A stretch of 64,000 nt of DNA, taken from assembly GCA_014871385.1 (NCBI GenBank), contig CM026423.1:21942049-22006048 (forward strand), given 5' to 3'. Under the pieces are notes generated by a model. The model had not been told where the DNA came from. It saw only the letters and a program-made list of their open reading frames with translations, and did no database searches. The stretch comes from Ceratodon purpureus (taxonomy: Eukaryota; Streptophyta; Bryopsida; Pseudoditrichales; Ditrichaceae). Below, piece by piece: positions 21,375 through 32,592 of the stretch. Positions within the stretch are counted from its first letter, which is position 1. The number at the start of each line of letters is the position of its first letter. The position numbers and the translations under genes were made by a program.

Positions 21375-22760
21375 GCTTGCTCGACACATATTTGACAAAA
21401 CTCGACATATACTTGCAATACTGCTGCAATGCCGAAACCATGTACATTCACGATGTTTATCTCATACATACCGTGTCTCCATTTATATCCAGTTTATTCT
21501 GTCTCATCTTTATTTTTTCATTTCCCGTTAGTTTTATTAGAAACGGATGTAGTGTAGCGATCTTCTTATTGTACATACATGCGTTTTTCCGCTTTGCAGG
21601 GTCTCGGTCTGTACGACAATCCGGAAAGACATATGCTTCATCACCAATATATGAAAGTTAGAACCTTTTTTTTTTTTTTTTGGAAGTTTAATTCGTCTTA
21701 TCATTTCTGTATTCTTTATATGTTATATACAGTTTATACATATGTTCTCTCGCTTATTGACACTATGTTTCAGTAACCGCCGATGGCGCCTGTTCTGCTC
21801 ACGATGAAAAGGAACGACACATGTTTTGTGACCATCGTATTCCTTCTATCTCTTTCTATTCAATTACGTTTTTTTCCCCCAGTTCATTTTATACTTCTCT
21901 TTTCCCTTTTTTTTTTTTTTTCGATGACAACCGTTAGCACATGCTCAATCTACATGCACATGTTTTTCTTCTCCTCAAATCATTTTTACCCCTTTACAAA
22001 AACAATCTATCTAGTCTGTTGGATGAAACTAGAAGGTGATATTGTCATATAGCAGCAAAGTTTGAACTCCCAGATCATTCAAACGAGGTAAGTTAGTTTT
22101 GTGTTGCATTTATCAACTTCGTTCTGATATTTCTGTTTTTTCTGTCAACCTTATTTTTACTCATTTAATTTATTTCTTTTTAATCTAAATAGATCGGCTC
22201 TTCTTCACGCAAATGTATATTAATATCTTGCATTCAGGTATTCATATACTACATTAATATCTATATTTAACTAAAATCCCACACACAAGTATTGATGACA
22301 GAAGCAGTAGCCACATGGGTCCTAAGTAGAATGATGATCCCACAGTGTAGAATGAACGGTTCATGGACTAGATGATGATTGCTGATTAGTTGATGAGCAA
22401 CAAATTAGACCATGTTTTCCTAGTTGACGCTGAAGTTTACCCCCTGTACAGGGACACCAATGATCCACATCTCGGAGTCGTCATCGTCGCTTGGGAACTC
22501 AACATAGGCGGCGTGTTATGCAGACCATTGGTAGAAGTCAAGGAACGGGCATTGGACTAGAGTTTGAGTAGGGGATACGAGGAACCGGCGGTTAAGAGGA
22601 CATCTCAGACAACAATATTTTTTGGAGAGTAGAAACTAACGGTGGAAGTCGGTAGAATTCTTTGAACGTTAATGTGTATTTAGGAGGCACTTAGAACACC
22701 ATATATTCCAAAGATTTGACACAATATTTTAAGTTCTTCAAATAATTGAAAGTTTGAAAT
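21375..22760. other. Gene-free AT-rich stretch after CACTA B
   Basis: Low-complexity T-rich DNA with homopolymer runs at about 21667-21681 and 21908-21922. Short open frames here are hydrophobic, low-complexity peptides from T-rich sequence and are not called. The right end of element B should lie within this stretch, but I see no clear terminus. Confidence 0.4.
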
Positions 22761-22910
22761 TATAAATGAATGATTAAAAATCATAAATGGAAGATTAAAA
22801 ATCATGAATGGAAGATCAAAAATCATGAATGGAAGATCGAAAATCATAAATGGAAGATCAAAAATCATAAATGGAAGATTAAAAATTATTTATGGAAAAT
22901 TAAAAATTAT
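22761..22910 (+). repeat. 21-bp tandem repeat, about seven copies
   Basis: The unit TCATAAATGGAAGATTAAAAA and close variants (TCATGAATGGAAGATCAAAAA) are repeated head to tail with a 21-bp step, decaying at the right end into TTATATATAAAT. The open frames on both strands (NGRSKIM-like and MIFDLPF-like repeats) follow from the period being a multiple of three. Confidence 0.85.
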
Positions 22911-22958
22911 ATATAAATACTTGGTCAGACAAACCAAATATCTAAAGATGATTTTTAA

Positions 22959-23074
22959 AAATCCAAAAATGAAAATTAAAGATCCAAAATGAAAATTGAA
23001 GATCTAAAAATGAAAATTGAAGATCCAAAATGAAAATTGAAGATCCAAAATGAAAATTGAAGATCCAAAATGAA
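22959..23074 (+). repeat. 20-bp tandem repeat, five to six copies
   Basis: The unit GATCCAAAATGAAAATTGAA is repeated with a 20-21 bp step. It shares the AAATGRAAATT theme with the 21-bp repeat just upstream, suggesting that both arose by slippage in related sequence. Confidence 0.8.
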
Positions 23075-23220
23075 AAAAAAAAAAATCAACAATTCTTCCC
23101 CCCCAATGAGGACTTTCCACGTACGCAGTTCCAAGCAAGGCGTGTTTTCACACGTCAGGACAAGGAGCCGCTGTGAAAAGGAGTGTGGGGGGCGAGAGAG
23201 TCTAAACACAAATTATAGTG

Positions 23221-23400
23221 AGTGGAAGTTGCAGAAGGTCGCGCCCCCTTTGAACCCGCGCGCGCCCCTCCTATACCCGTCAACCCCCCCTCCCCCCCCC
23301 CAAGCTTGTTTGCCCCCTCCTAACCCGCTCGGACCGCTGAACCCGCTCGCGCCCCCCCTTGTCACGTTCGCGCCCCTCTAAACCCGCTCGCGCATCCCCG
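23221..23400 (-). repeat. GC array in inverted orientation (CGCGCCC on plus strand)
   Basis: Repeated AACCCGCTCGCGCCCC-type units, read on the minus strand as GGGGCGCGAGCGGGTT, are interspersed with C-runs. The core GGGCGCGAGCGGG is the same as in the arrays at 6.5-6.9 kb but points the other way. The Pro-rich open frames here come from the repeat and are not called. Confidence 0.6.
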
Positions 23401-23708
23401 CCAACAAAAAGAAGTAATGAATGTACTAAGCTGACAATTTTATGATTTTCCAAAAAAGCATTGAACACAGGTTCTCTAATTTTTGAATAAAATATGCTAA
23501 AAAATATTCAAGGGTTTTGAATATGATACCATTATTAATTCTTTAAAATCCTTAACTATTTCTCACAAAAACACTTCAAAACTATTGTTTCTATTGCAAA
23601 GGAAAAGTTTGGACAAACAAATAAAACATTCCACCATGGATTGTAAATTATTCGAGTAGACTACAAGAAAACTTTGAAGTATTTTCTTACAATATAAATT
23701 TAAATAGA

Positions 23709-24330
23709 CTGGAAGAATAAATGAATTCGAAGTAAGTCAAAAAATAAATTTTATAAAAGAGTCAGAACCAAAATAAGTGTATGTTCAAAATAATTTTTAA
23801 ACAATCCATCGAAAATCACATAAAGACATTTTATGAACCGCAGGCTTTACCAATATAATTTGAACACTTTTGATGAAATGATTTTGAATTGTGAAACGGA
23901 AAAATAATACAAGAAACTTAAATTTAATTATGTGTTATGTCATATTAGTTATCTCTTGTTGGAGCCAAAATACAAATCTCTCCGATGTCAACAATCACTC
24001 CAAATAAACACATGACATTAGAAACACACAATAAACTCCCTCTTACAATCGTTTGCACATGACACCAAAAACACACAATAAACTACCTCTTACAATCGTA
24101 TGCACAAGAAAAGGTGTTCCAATTTCAATCCTTTATAACATATTCTAATTTTTCAATAAAAATTAATTTTACACATTTTAAAATCACTTTTCACTTGCAA
24201 TATTATGTAATATAAAAAAGAGTCATTGATTGGGTTATTTATCAATATTTAAAAAAACTCCAAATCAATTTTAAAAAGAATTGGAAGCTCATATTCATTG
24301 GATTTGAATGTAATTATGAATATGTAATTA
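23709..24330 (+). repeat. ~0.6-kb direct duplication, copy 1
   Basis: It matches 24371-24940 over nearly its full length. One block from GACATTTTATGAACCGCAGG to ATATAATTTGAACACTTTTG is identical. Within copy 1 a ~48-bp segment containing ACACACAATAAACTCCCTCT is itself duplicated (about 24020-24110). Non-coding and AT-rich. Confidence 0.8.
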
Positions 24331-24370
24331 TATAGATTTGAATGTAATCATAAATATGTAATTATATATA

Positions 24371-24940
24371 TTGGAAGAATCAATAAATTCAAAGTAAGTC
24401 AAAAAAATAAATTTAATAAAAGAATCAAAACCAAAATAAGTGTATGTTCAAAATAATACTTAAATTATCCATCAAAAATCGCATAAAGACATTTTATGAA
24501 CCGCAGGCTTTACCAATATAATTTGAACACTTTTGATGAAACGATTTAGAGATTTGAAACGGAAAAATAATACAAGAAACTTAAATTTAATTATGTGTTA
24601 TGTCATATTAGTTATTTGTTGTAGGAGCCAAAATACAAATCTCTCCGATGTCAACGATCACTCCATAAAAACACATGAAATTAGAAACACACAATAAACT
24701 CCCTCTTACAATCGTATGCAATAGAAAAGGTATTCCAAATTTAATCTTTTATAACATATTCTAATTTTTCAATAAATAATAATATTACACATTTTAAAAT
24801 CACTTTTTACTTGAAATAACATGTAATAGATAAAGAATCTTTAAGTGAATGATTTATCGATATTTAAAAAAATTCCAAATCAATTTTAAAAAGTATTATA
24901 AAACTTATATCGATGGATTTGAATGTAATTATAGATTTGG
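24371..24940 (+). repeat. ~0.6-kb direct duplication, copy 2
   Basis: This is the second copy of 23709-24330, separated by about 40 bp of AT-rich DNA. By eye the copies are about 90% identical with small indels. Copy 2 lacks the internal ~48-bp duplication seen in copy 1. Confidence 0.8.
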
Positions 24941-26395
24941 TACTGCTACTTTTTTAATACCTCAATGATTGTAGGTGCAAAAAAAACATCCTTGGATGTT
25001 TGAATTGTAAATCCTCCAATGAATTTTTAAAATATATCTTCATTAAATATATATAAGTATAATTAAGTCTACAAATGTATTGATAAAAATTATAAGAATC
25101 TTTAGATATGTTTATGTCTTCAAATATATTGATAGAAATGCAAATTTATTTTATAATAATAAATTTATTTTTAAATTTATTTTTAAATTTATTTTATAAT
25201 AATAAATTTATTTTTAAATTCCATTCTAATGATTCAAAACTTCAAAACATTGAGTAGAAATTTATAAAATTAAAACTTCATCTTTTTTTTAATATGAAGT
25301 GTGATGAGATATTTACTTAAATCCTGGCCTTGGCAAATTGAATAAAATTCCGAGTCGAGTAAAAATTGATCAATTTTGATAATATTATGCACTAAACCAA
25401 TGTATTCTTTGTCAAGAAGTTCATAAATTGCATAACATCATGGTCTTACAATTGAAATGTACTTCAAATTTTAGTTAATTATCCATTCTTCTTAAAGAAA
25501 TTATAACTTAATTTTATTGTTTTTATTGATTGCTCATTACTTTCAAAAATTCCAATCTATTGGTTACACATTTTTTTAAATTTTCACTCAATGTTTTTAT
25601 GTAATTTTGGCTTTATAATATCTTTATGGTTTATATCTTCCAAGTCAATGATCTAATGTAAATTTATGAGAGTAGCAAATATTTCAAATACTATTTTAAA
25701 AGTATTGATACTTATATTGGAAATATATCTGACAAAGTACATCAATGTTTTCAATTTCACTAATATTTGAAAGGAAAAGTATCACCTTTGCTTCCAAACA
25801 TTATCTTTGCATTGAAGTAACAGATGTTTATTCTCCGTATTTTAAAAGAACAACAATGGAAGCAACCAATGTAGATTTCACATGATTTTTTTCAATATAA
25901 AGGAAAACAAATAATATGTCATTGATTGATCGATAAATGATATAAAGAAGCTTGAAAGAGGATGACATAAATTGGAAATTATTGCATTTATTTTTAATAA
26001 GTTAATTTAAATTGCACAACTCTTTTTGGGAGGGACGCCACCCCTCTATTTCACAACCCTTCATTTTATTACTTTTCACTCCACCTTTCAAATCTATACC
26101 GTCCAATGCCATCTCTCCACCTTTTTTTTCTGTTTTCTTTTCACTTGAATAACATTCTACATGAACTCTAGGTTATGATAATAACTTCAAAATTATTACC
26201 GTAACACCATAGCAAGTTCGTCACCTGGTAAACGAGTGTTTATTTTTATTTTTGTTTTTTTGAATCAATAAGTTTAGCCTCTCAAAAATCCAAGTTTCCA
26301 ATTTTATTTTTTCTGGCAAAAATCAGCAATTTTTTTGAATTCTACGTTAAACTGTCGTTCAGTTCTATGGGAGTACAGGTGGAATGACCCTTAGC
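24941..26395. other. Gene-free AT-rich stretch
   Basis: Nothing coding is visible. It contains short tandem TTTATTTTTAAATT runs near 25150-25220, and otherwise featureless AT-rich DNA up to the start of a more balanced segment at 26340. Confidence 0.5.
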
Positions 26396-26668
26396 TCCAC
26401 GTCAGTTCCCAAACTGAAGTAAAAGTAGCAACGGCTGTCACAAAACAGCGATCCATGTGCGTAAATTACTGGTCGAGTGAATACCATTGTGTGGTCCCTA
26501 TCGCTCCATTCGCTGCCCATGCGCACTGCCATCTGATTGGCTCCGTCTATGGCGACTTAGCACATCTCCTGGTAAGAGCCCCGGAAAGGTTCGGACTACG
26601 TTCCACTGAGTGCTAAGCGTCATCTCCCGTAGTCCCCGGCAGCACGAACGACACCCTTGCTACTAGTG
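26396..26668 (+). repeat. Old ~275-bp direct duplication, copy 1
   Basis: Aligns with 26918-27198. Shared anchors in order are TCCACGTCA, GAAGTAAAAG/CAAGTAAAAG, TGTGGTCCCTA, GATTGGCTCCGTC, GCACGAACGACAC and CTAGTG. Identity is clearly lower than in the 24-kb duplication, so this one is older. There is no convincing long frame in either copy. Confidence 0.65.
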
Positions 26669-26917
26669 AATCTTCTTTGTACATGTTGTGGCATCTCTCG
26701 CATTTTCTGAATGCCCTGATTTGAGCGAATGTTTGAATCCCCTCTTAAGATATATAGAGCAGACCTCCGCCTTGTAACATTAAGATTTTCATCGACACGG
26801 TTGTCCACAAATTAAGGGGTCCGAAAACTAAAGCACAGGTACCGAGAACACGAACCGAATCAAATGCTATGCCAAGTCTCTAAACCGACCCAGGAACTAA
26901 AAACGAGGTCCTGTCAG

Positions 26918-27198
26918 TCCACGTCATTCCCGAACCCAAGTAAAAGAAGCATCACAACTAATTTAACACAACTCCATGGTCTTTTTAACTGTTCCGGTGA
27001 ACACCATCTTGTGGTCCCTACCGTTCCTGTCGCTCCACGCGGTCACTGCTGTCCGATTGGCTCCGTCCTACATGACATACCGCATCTCCCGGGTGCAGTC
27101 CACAAAAGGTCCTGTGCGAAGGCGATTCAACTCCGACGAGTGAAAAACGACATATCCCGAATTACGGGGCAGCACGAACGACACTCCTGCTTCTAGTG
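26918..27198 (+). repeat. Old ~275-bp direct duplication, copy 2
   Basis: Partner of 26396-26668 at an offset of about 525 bp. Composition (about 50% GC) differs from the AT-rich DNA to the left, suggesting that the duplicated segment entered with the DNA to its right. Confidence 0.65.
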
Positions 27199-29913
27199 CT
27201 ATCCGATGGAAATGCTTAGAAGGAAGATCTGCTATTACAAGTGAGAAAACTTCAGTTACCTGAACATGTTCTCAAGGAAGGAAAAACCTTTGCATACTGG
27301 TTGTCCTTCAACGAAAAATAACTGCGAAAGAGTTTGGGGAGCAGTTTGTTCAAAAATAAGTCTGCAGAGAAATGTGATGAGAATTTCCTGCACCCACACA
27401 GCCCGTAGAAGCTTCAAGTTAGCAAACTTTAATCCAGGATGCTGCTGTCAACTCGTATGATGTTCAAGCAGAAAAGAAAACATCCGTTCAACTCACCCAA
27501 GAACAATACCGTTGATCATGACCGGTTCATCCATCATAGATGCATCATGTATCCACCAATTCATATGAAAGTTGAAAACGTACCAAGATCACAATAAGTC
27601 CACCTGAAATGGAAGAAAGGCGGCCTGTACTCGAAGCCTTCACTTGATCATCCTGAGGAATTACACGACACAACAAATCGGCTCGCCTGCTGTACATTAC
27701 ACCAAGGTGCTCATGTCTATGCCCATTGACAAATCCACAGGAACTGCATCGCAACCATCATAGCACTGATAGCAGCATTGCACATCCCAACTCAGACTAC
27801 ACCAAAACCCAAGCCACAACTCTAGTGCACGCTTGGATCACACTCAAACCTTCTCTTGGGAGCATCAAAAGAGGACGATGTCATACACTGGATAGTATCA
27901 AAAACCTAACCAACAACAAACAACTGTCACTAACAACTGGATTCCAGGCACCAAGCAGATTACTAACTCCAACTCAGATTGGAACTCAGAAGGCTTGCAA
28001 TCCACGTTACCCGTGCTGCTCAGTCCCCGTACACATTGCATTCGCTCCACGGACCCGCTCACTTCGCAAACTTCGCTCCGCGCAGAAAATAACTGAATCT
28101 CAGGACCTAGCAAAATTAAGATCATAAGATTCAGTAGAGAATAAAACCGCAGAACTGTCGAACAAAATGCAAAGAACTTCCTTTAAAGGCATAAATGGCA
28201 CAAAGCTCCAATTCACAACAAAGGCTCTTCGGCTACACAGAAATCGATCCACTTGGTATCAATTCTATCAGACAACAATCCAAATGTGCAAATTCAGTAA
28301 TCTATGAACATCAAACCTCAAACATCACAATGTAGGCTAGTTGCAGATCTTCTGTAATCATCAACCATTTCTCCCATTCCCTCGAAACATAAACATCATC
28401 CTTGATTGCCCTAAACGAGTACAGACAGACCTCGTAATTCTCGCCAGAATTCAGCGTCACAACCCCTGAACGACTTGATGGGGTTTACAAACTCGTGGTT
28501 TCTCATTCACAAGTGGTCATATCATGTGCAAGAAGAAGCGGTCTTGAGGGAAATATTACCACTCACAGCCACAGAAAGTTAACTCCAAAAATCCTAGGCG
28601 CAGGAGTCCAAACCCTAAATGGACACCCGATAATTCAAACTGATTGTGCAATCAGGAGAAAAGATTGAACCACGGAAGTAGTCCACGGAACGAATGGCCA
28701 CATTAGTTAAGTGAAATCGCAATTCGGATGCCAAGGCGTTCTCCAGAGTTTGATGCAGTGACACAGCGTCTTCCCTGCAGCAGCGTAAACTTCGCAGGTA
28801 ATGCTGAGAAGCATCGATCGAACAGTACAAGATGAGTTTAGAGGCAGTGCCTTCAACACACTTGGCACGGGTACTTCGACAGGAACCAGCAGCTAATCGG
28901 CATTTCAAAGACTTTCGTTAATCCAAAATTGCTGTAAATACTTGACAATGTACAAAACATCCACATAAACATGAATCTTTTGAACTTACTGCGTCATACA
29001 GTACTTTTGGTGCCCTAATAGTGTTTTCAAACTTTGAGAATGAATAACTCCTAAAGTATGAGGAATTTTGAAGCATGAATGGTCTTGTTAGAAAGGTATG
29101 AGAAAACACTACGATCTGCAAAAGGTTTGAAGTCGAAACAATCTAAATATAGTAAACCAGAGGCTGACCAAAGTCAAAACGGCCAGATTCTGGCCTCCTG
29201 CAAAAACACCGTCTACAGTGGCAACCGATAAGAACGTACGTTTTGGCACTATTGATCACGTTCTCCAAATTCTCCTAAAGCTTTCATTTTCTCCTGGACT
29301 TGTGGCCATTCTCAGGCTGAAAATGGCCAGAATATGGCCGTCGTCGTGGAAAATGGTGACCAACTCGCACTGTTGGAGGACCTTCACGCTACTATATATG
29401 TTCCTGGGAATTAAGAGGTCTCTCTGCTCATATCTTTACTCTGTCTCCTCTTCGTCACCTTCCACAGCGTTGTATGCGATGAGGTTTTCTCAGAATTGAG
29501 ATGCAAGGCTGTAGAATTATTTGTATCAGCTACCTCGACACATGAAGCTCATTGTGTGACGTTCATCGAAGGTCGACTTCGTGCTCCGTCTTTGGCTTGA
29601 ATGTGTACCGGCACAATCTGGCGATCTGGTCAATGAGCTTCTGGGTGTTCGCAAATCTGAGATCAAGCCTTATTTACGTTTTCAAGAAGTTAACATCGTT
29701 GTACATTAATCGTCACAAACCTGTTAAGTAGCGTCTCACCGACATATTTCCCAGGAGTGCGTTGCTACTTCTCTTCATGTGGATACCGGTAGTCGGCAAG
29801 CGAATTTCCTAAGTTGGTTCTGTCGAATTGCAGAGGTGTGTTGGAAGCAGTTTGCCCCCTTCTCACCGACTGTACTGAATTGCTACTCCTTTACGGTGGT
29901 GGAAGAGGCCGGC
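27199..29913. other. Upstream region of the kinase gene, no confident gene
   Basis: Mixed-composition DNA with many short open frames, none with a recognisable domain. It may contain the promoter and untranslated exons of the kinase gene that begins near 29.9 kb. A small inverted motif GGCCAGATTCTGGCC occurs near 29180, with related ATGGCCAG/ATGGCCG words near 29320. Confidence 0.4.
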
Positions 29914-31773
29914 ATGGGGCAATCACCATCTGTCTTGCAGGATGCTAGAAACTCGGGAATCGTTCCTTCCTCCGCTTCAACTTCATCAGCATCAACGGTG
30001 TACTCATCTCCAGTTCCTTCCTCCGCTTCAACTTCATCAGCATCGACGGTGTACTCATCTCCACGCATAGAGCGGATGAGGCAAACAAGGAGCACTTTCG
30101 GCACACACCTGGAGTACGAGATCGAGAGCTCCAAAGATCACTGGAGTGAGGTGGCCCCACTTTCCGATGACTCAGTGTCACAAGATCCGCAAGCATTCTT
30201 TGAGCAAGGAATTTTTGCTGGTGAGAAGTGCACTGAGAGCGAGTTGGAATATGTGAGAGATGTATGTAATGCCTCTCTAGACTCCGAAACTAGAGAGGAC
30301 CAGCTAATGCGCATGCTTAGCCTAATTCGATGGGCATCGCGATTCGATCACTACGGTTACTCTTCTCAGAAATGGGAGGTGGGGAGGAAGATCGGAGAGG
30401 GAGCACAAGCCGAGATCTTCGAAGTAAATCCGAACCAAGACTGTCCTGATTGTCACAATAAGGGTCTTATATGTAGAAATTTTGGGATTCCAAGGCACAA
30501 GTATATACTGAAAGTGTTTAAGGAAGGATACCAGAGGAAGTGTTTAAGGAAGTGTTTAAGTGTGCGAGATCTCCAGAGGCTCTGGCCCAAGCAAGTAGCT
30601 ACAGGATACTCCACTCTCTATACTTGCCCTGTACGATGTGGGTATCTCCTCCCCAATGGGCGATTTGCTTTCCTGATGCCACGATATTGGGGTGATTTGC
30701 GGAAGCTCTTGGATCGAAGAATGCAACAGAGGTTGGATTGCACCCATCCTCCTTGCTCAGATTGGGAGGCCACACGGAGCATGTTGTACATTGCTAAGGG
30801 GATGCGAGATTTGCACATATCCAACATTGTGCATGGGGACCTTAAAGCATCCAATGTGTTGGTGGAGATGATAGAAAGAAGTAAGTCAGAGATGGAGAAG
30901 ATTAGGAACAAAGATGTTGATACTTTCTATTGCAGGGTGGCTGATTTTGAATCATCCAAAGGAGTATTGGGCACGGGATTTTGGAGAGCTCCTGAGATCT
31001 TGATTGGTGTCAAAAACCGATGTGTCACCCCAAACTTATTCACGAAGGCTTCGGATGTTTATAGCTATGCAATGACATGCTATGAGATATGGACCGGATG
31101 CTTTCCTTTTGAGAATTTGAAGACTAACGAGTATGACGTTGTTCTTGGAGGTGAGAGGCCAATATTGCCAAGTGGCATGAAACCTTGGATACGGGAGATG
31201 TTGGAAAGATGTTGGCATGCGGATCCCTCCAAAAGACCCACATTTCAGGAAATCTGTGATACAATCACAAATTACTCACAAGGTTAGTTGTGAACATTTT
31301 TTGTACGTTCATATGTATTTGACGTTAATATCTTACTTCCCTACTGCTTTTCATTCATCTATATTGTTATTAGATATTCTTTTAATAATGAAAAGAAGTA
31401 GGCTTGAACAGAAAATTGTTTGATTTTTTCAAATTCTACTACTTATATGTAGAAGGTAGCTTTTTAACTTGAGCATTTATTGAAATATCTTGTAGATACT
31501 TTTGGCAAGTGTATGGATGGCATTGAAGAGAAGGAGTTTGATATACCCATGAAATCTTCAGATTTGAATGGACATGATTGTCAGTGGATAGTGCGTCTTG
31601 TAGAGATGAAATCATTCGTAAATACGCCAAAACGACTACGAGGTGAGCAAGAAACGAGATCGCTGATTATTCCTCCAAAATGGCTACAACGTGATCCGTG
31701 CTTATGTGAGGAGTGCTTCTCCAAGTGGTCAGAAGAATTTATTATCCAGCGAGTCAAAACTCGTAAAGGGTAG
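29914..31773 (+). CDS. Protein kinase with HGD and DFE active-site variants
   Basis: Exon 1 is 29914-31282 and exon 2 is 31496-31773 (GT-AG, phase 1). The frame is open upstream to 29779 only from a GTG; an upstream exon is possible. About 548 residues. The order is a Ser-rich N-terminus with a 17-residue tandem repeat, a ~90-residue linker, then the kinase domain: glycine loop IGEGAQAEIFEV, Lys in KYILKVFKEG, catalytic loop IVHGDLKASNVLV (HGD for HRD, Asp and Asn kept), metal loop ADFESSKGV (DFE for DFG), then GTGFWRAPEIL, SDVYSYAMTCYEIWTGCFPF and a C-lobe ending CWHADPSKRPTF. Two CxxC pairs inside the N-lobe (CPDCHNKGLICRN) are unusual. Exon 2 has further Cys (CLCEECFSKW). It resembles kinase families I associate with mosses and lycophytes; no specific substrate can be named. 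Confidence 0.75.
29962..30063 (+). repeat. 51-bp in-frame tandem duplication in the kinase N-terminus
   Basis: Units at 29962-30012 and 30013-30063 differ at about two bases. They encode two copies of a 17-residue Ser/Thr-rich repeat (VPSSASTSSASTVYSSP type). High identity indicates a recent duplication in a linker of low constraint. Confidence 0.9.
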
Positions 31774-32545
31774 TTATATCATTTTTGTTACCAATTTATA
31801 AATAAAAATTTAGACTAAGCGTTTGAACTTTGGACAAGCATAGCAGGTTGTGATAAGTCATTAGATTTTGAGATCAAAAATCAAGTCAAATTTGTGTGGT
31901 AAAAATTGTACAACCATACAGATGAATATGAATTTATGGCATGCATTTTAGTAAAAAAACTTTTGTTTTGGAATTTTCAAATATGGAGCATGTTTTGCCA
32001 ATTCAAGCTAGTTATTTGGATGACAATTGATCTTTCATGATTTTTTTATATGAAAGAATGATCTTAAGATGAAGCTTAAGAACTTTCTAGTTGGAAGTTT
32101 TTTTTGTTAAAAAACATTTTTGTAACAGAATTTAAGTGAAGTATCACTGTAGAAAAAATTATAGAAATGCATGGATTTTGAGGTGTTGTATCTCCTTCAT
32201 CCACTAGTGGATTCCAACTTTGTTGGATTGTATTTAGTACAAGACACATAGTTTTGGACTATTCTCCCTTTAGAAATTTTAGGGTAGTTTGTGTTATTGC
32301 AGCGCTACTTTTTTACCCAAAAAAATATTTGGTAAATTTCATTGTACAAGATTTTTATCAAGATGAAGGTTAAGAACTCTCTAGTTGGAGATTTATTGGG
32401 AGCAATTGCTTTGTTTGTAGAATTTCTACTTCAAAGTAAAAATGATGAAATAAGAGAACTTTTTTTGATTACAAATACATCGTAATCTCGCAATTATGAG
32501 GAATCAAGGATCTTAGTTTGATCCACATGAAGTAAAATTAGGAAT
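31774..32545. other. 3' flank of kinase gene
   Basis: AT-rich with no credible open frame. It holds the 3' UTR of the kinase gene and then featureless sequence up to the terminal inverted repeat at 32546. Confidence 0.5.
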
Positions 32546-32592
32546 GCTATCTTGTGAGCGATGAGGAGCGAGCGGTGAGTGGTGAGCGCTAA
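32546..32592 (+). repeat. Left terminal inverted repeat
   Basis: GCTATCTTGTGAGCGATGAG followed by AGCGAGCGGTGAGTGGTGAG. Its first 20 bases are the exact reverse complement of 41616-41635. The GTGAGCG theme continues inward on both sides but with different copy arrangement. Confidence 0.85.

Noticed and set aside
22680-22992. Repeat-peptide frames (MIFDLPF-like and NGRSKIM-like)
   Set aside because: Direct consequence of a 21-bp tandem repeat, which keeps frame on both strands.
23070-23468. Pro-rich frame (plus) and Arg/Gly-rich frame (minus)
   Set aside because: Low-complexity translation of the C-rich array; no other coding evidence.
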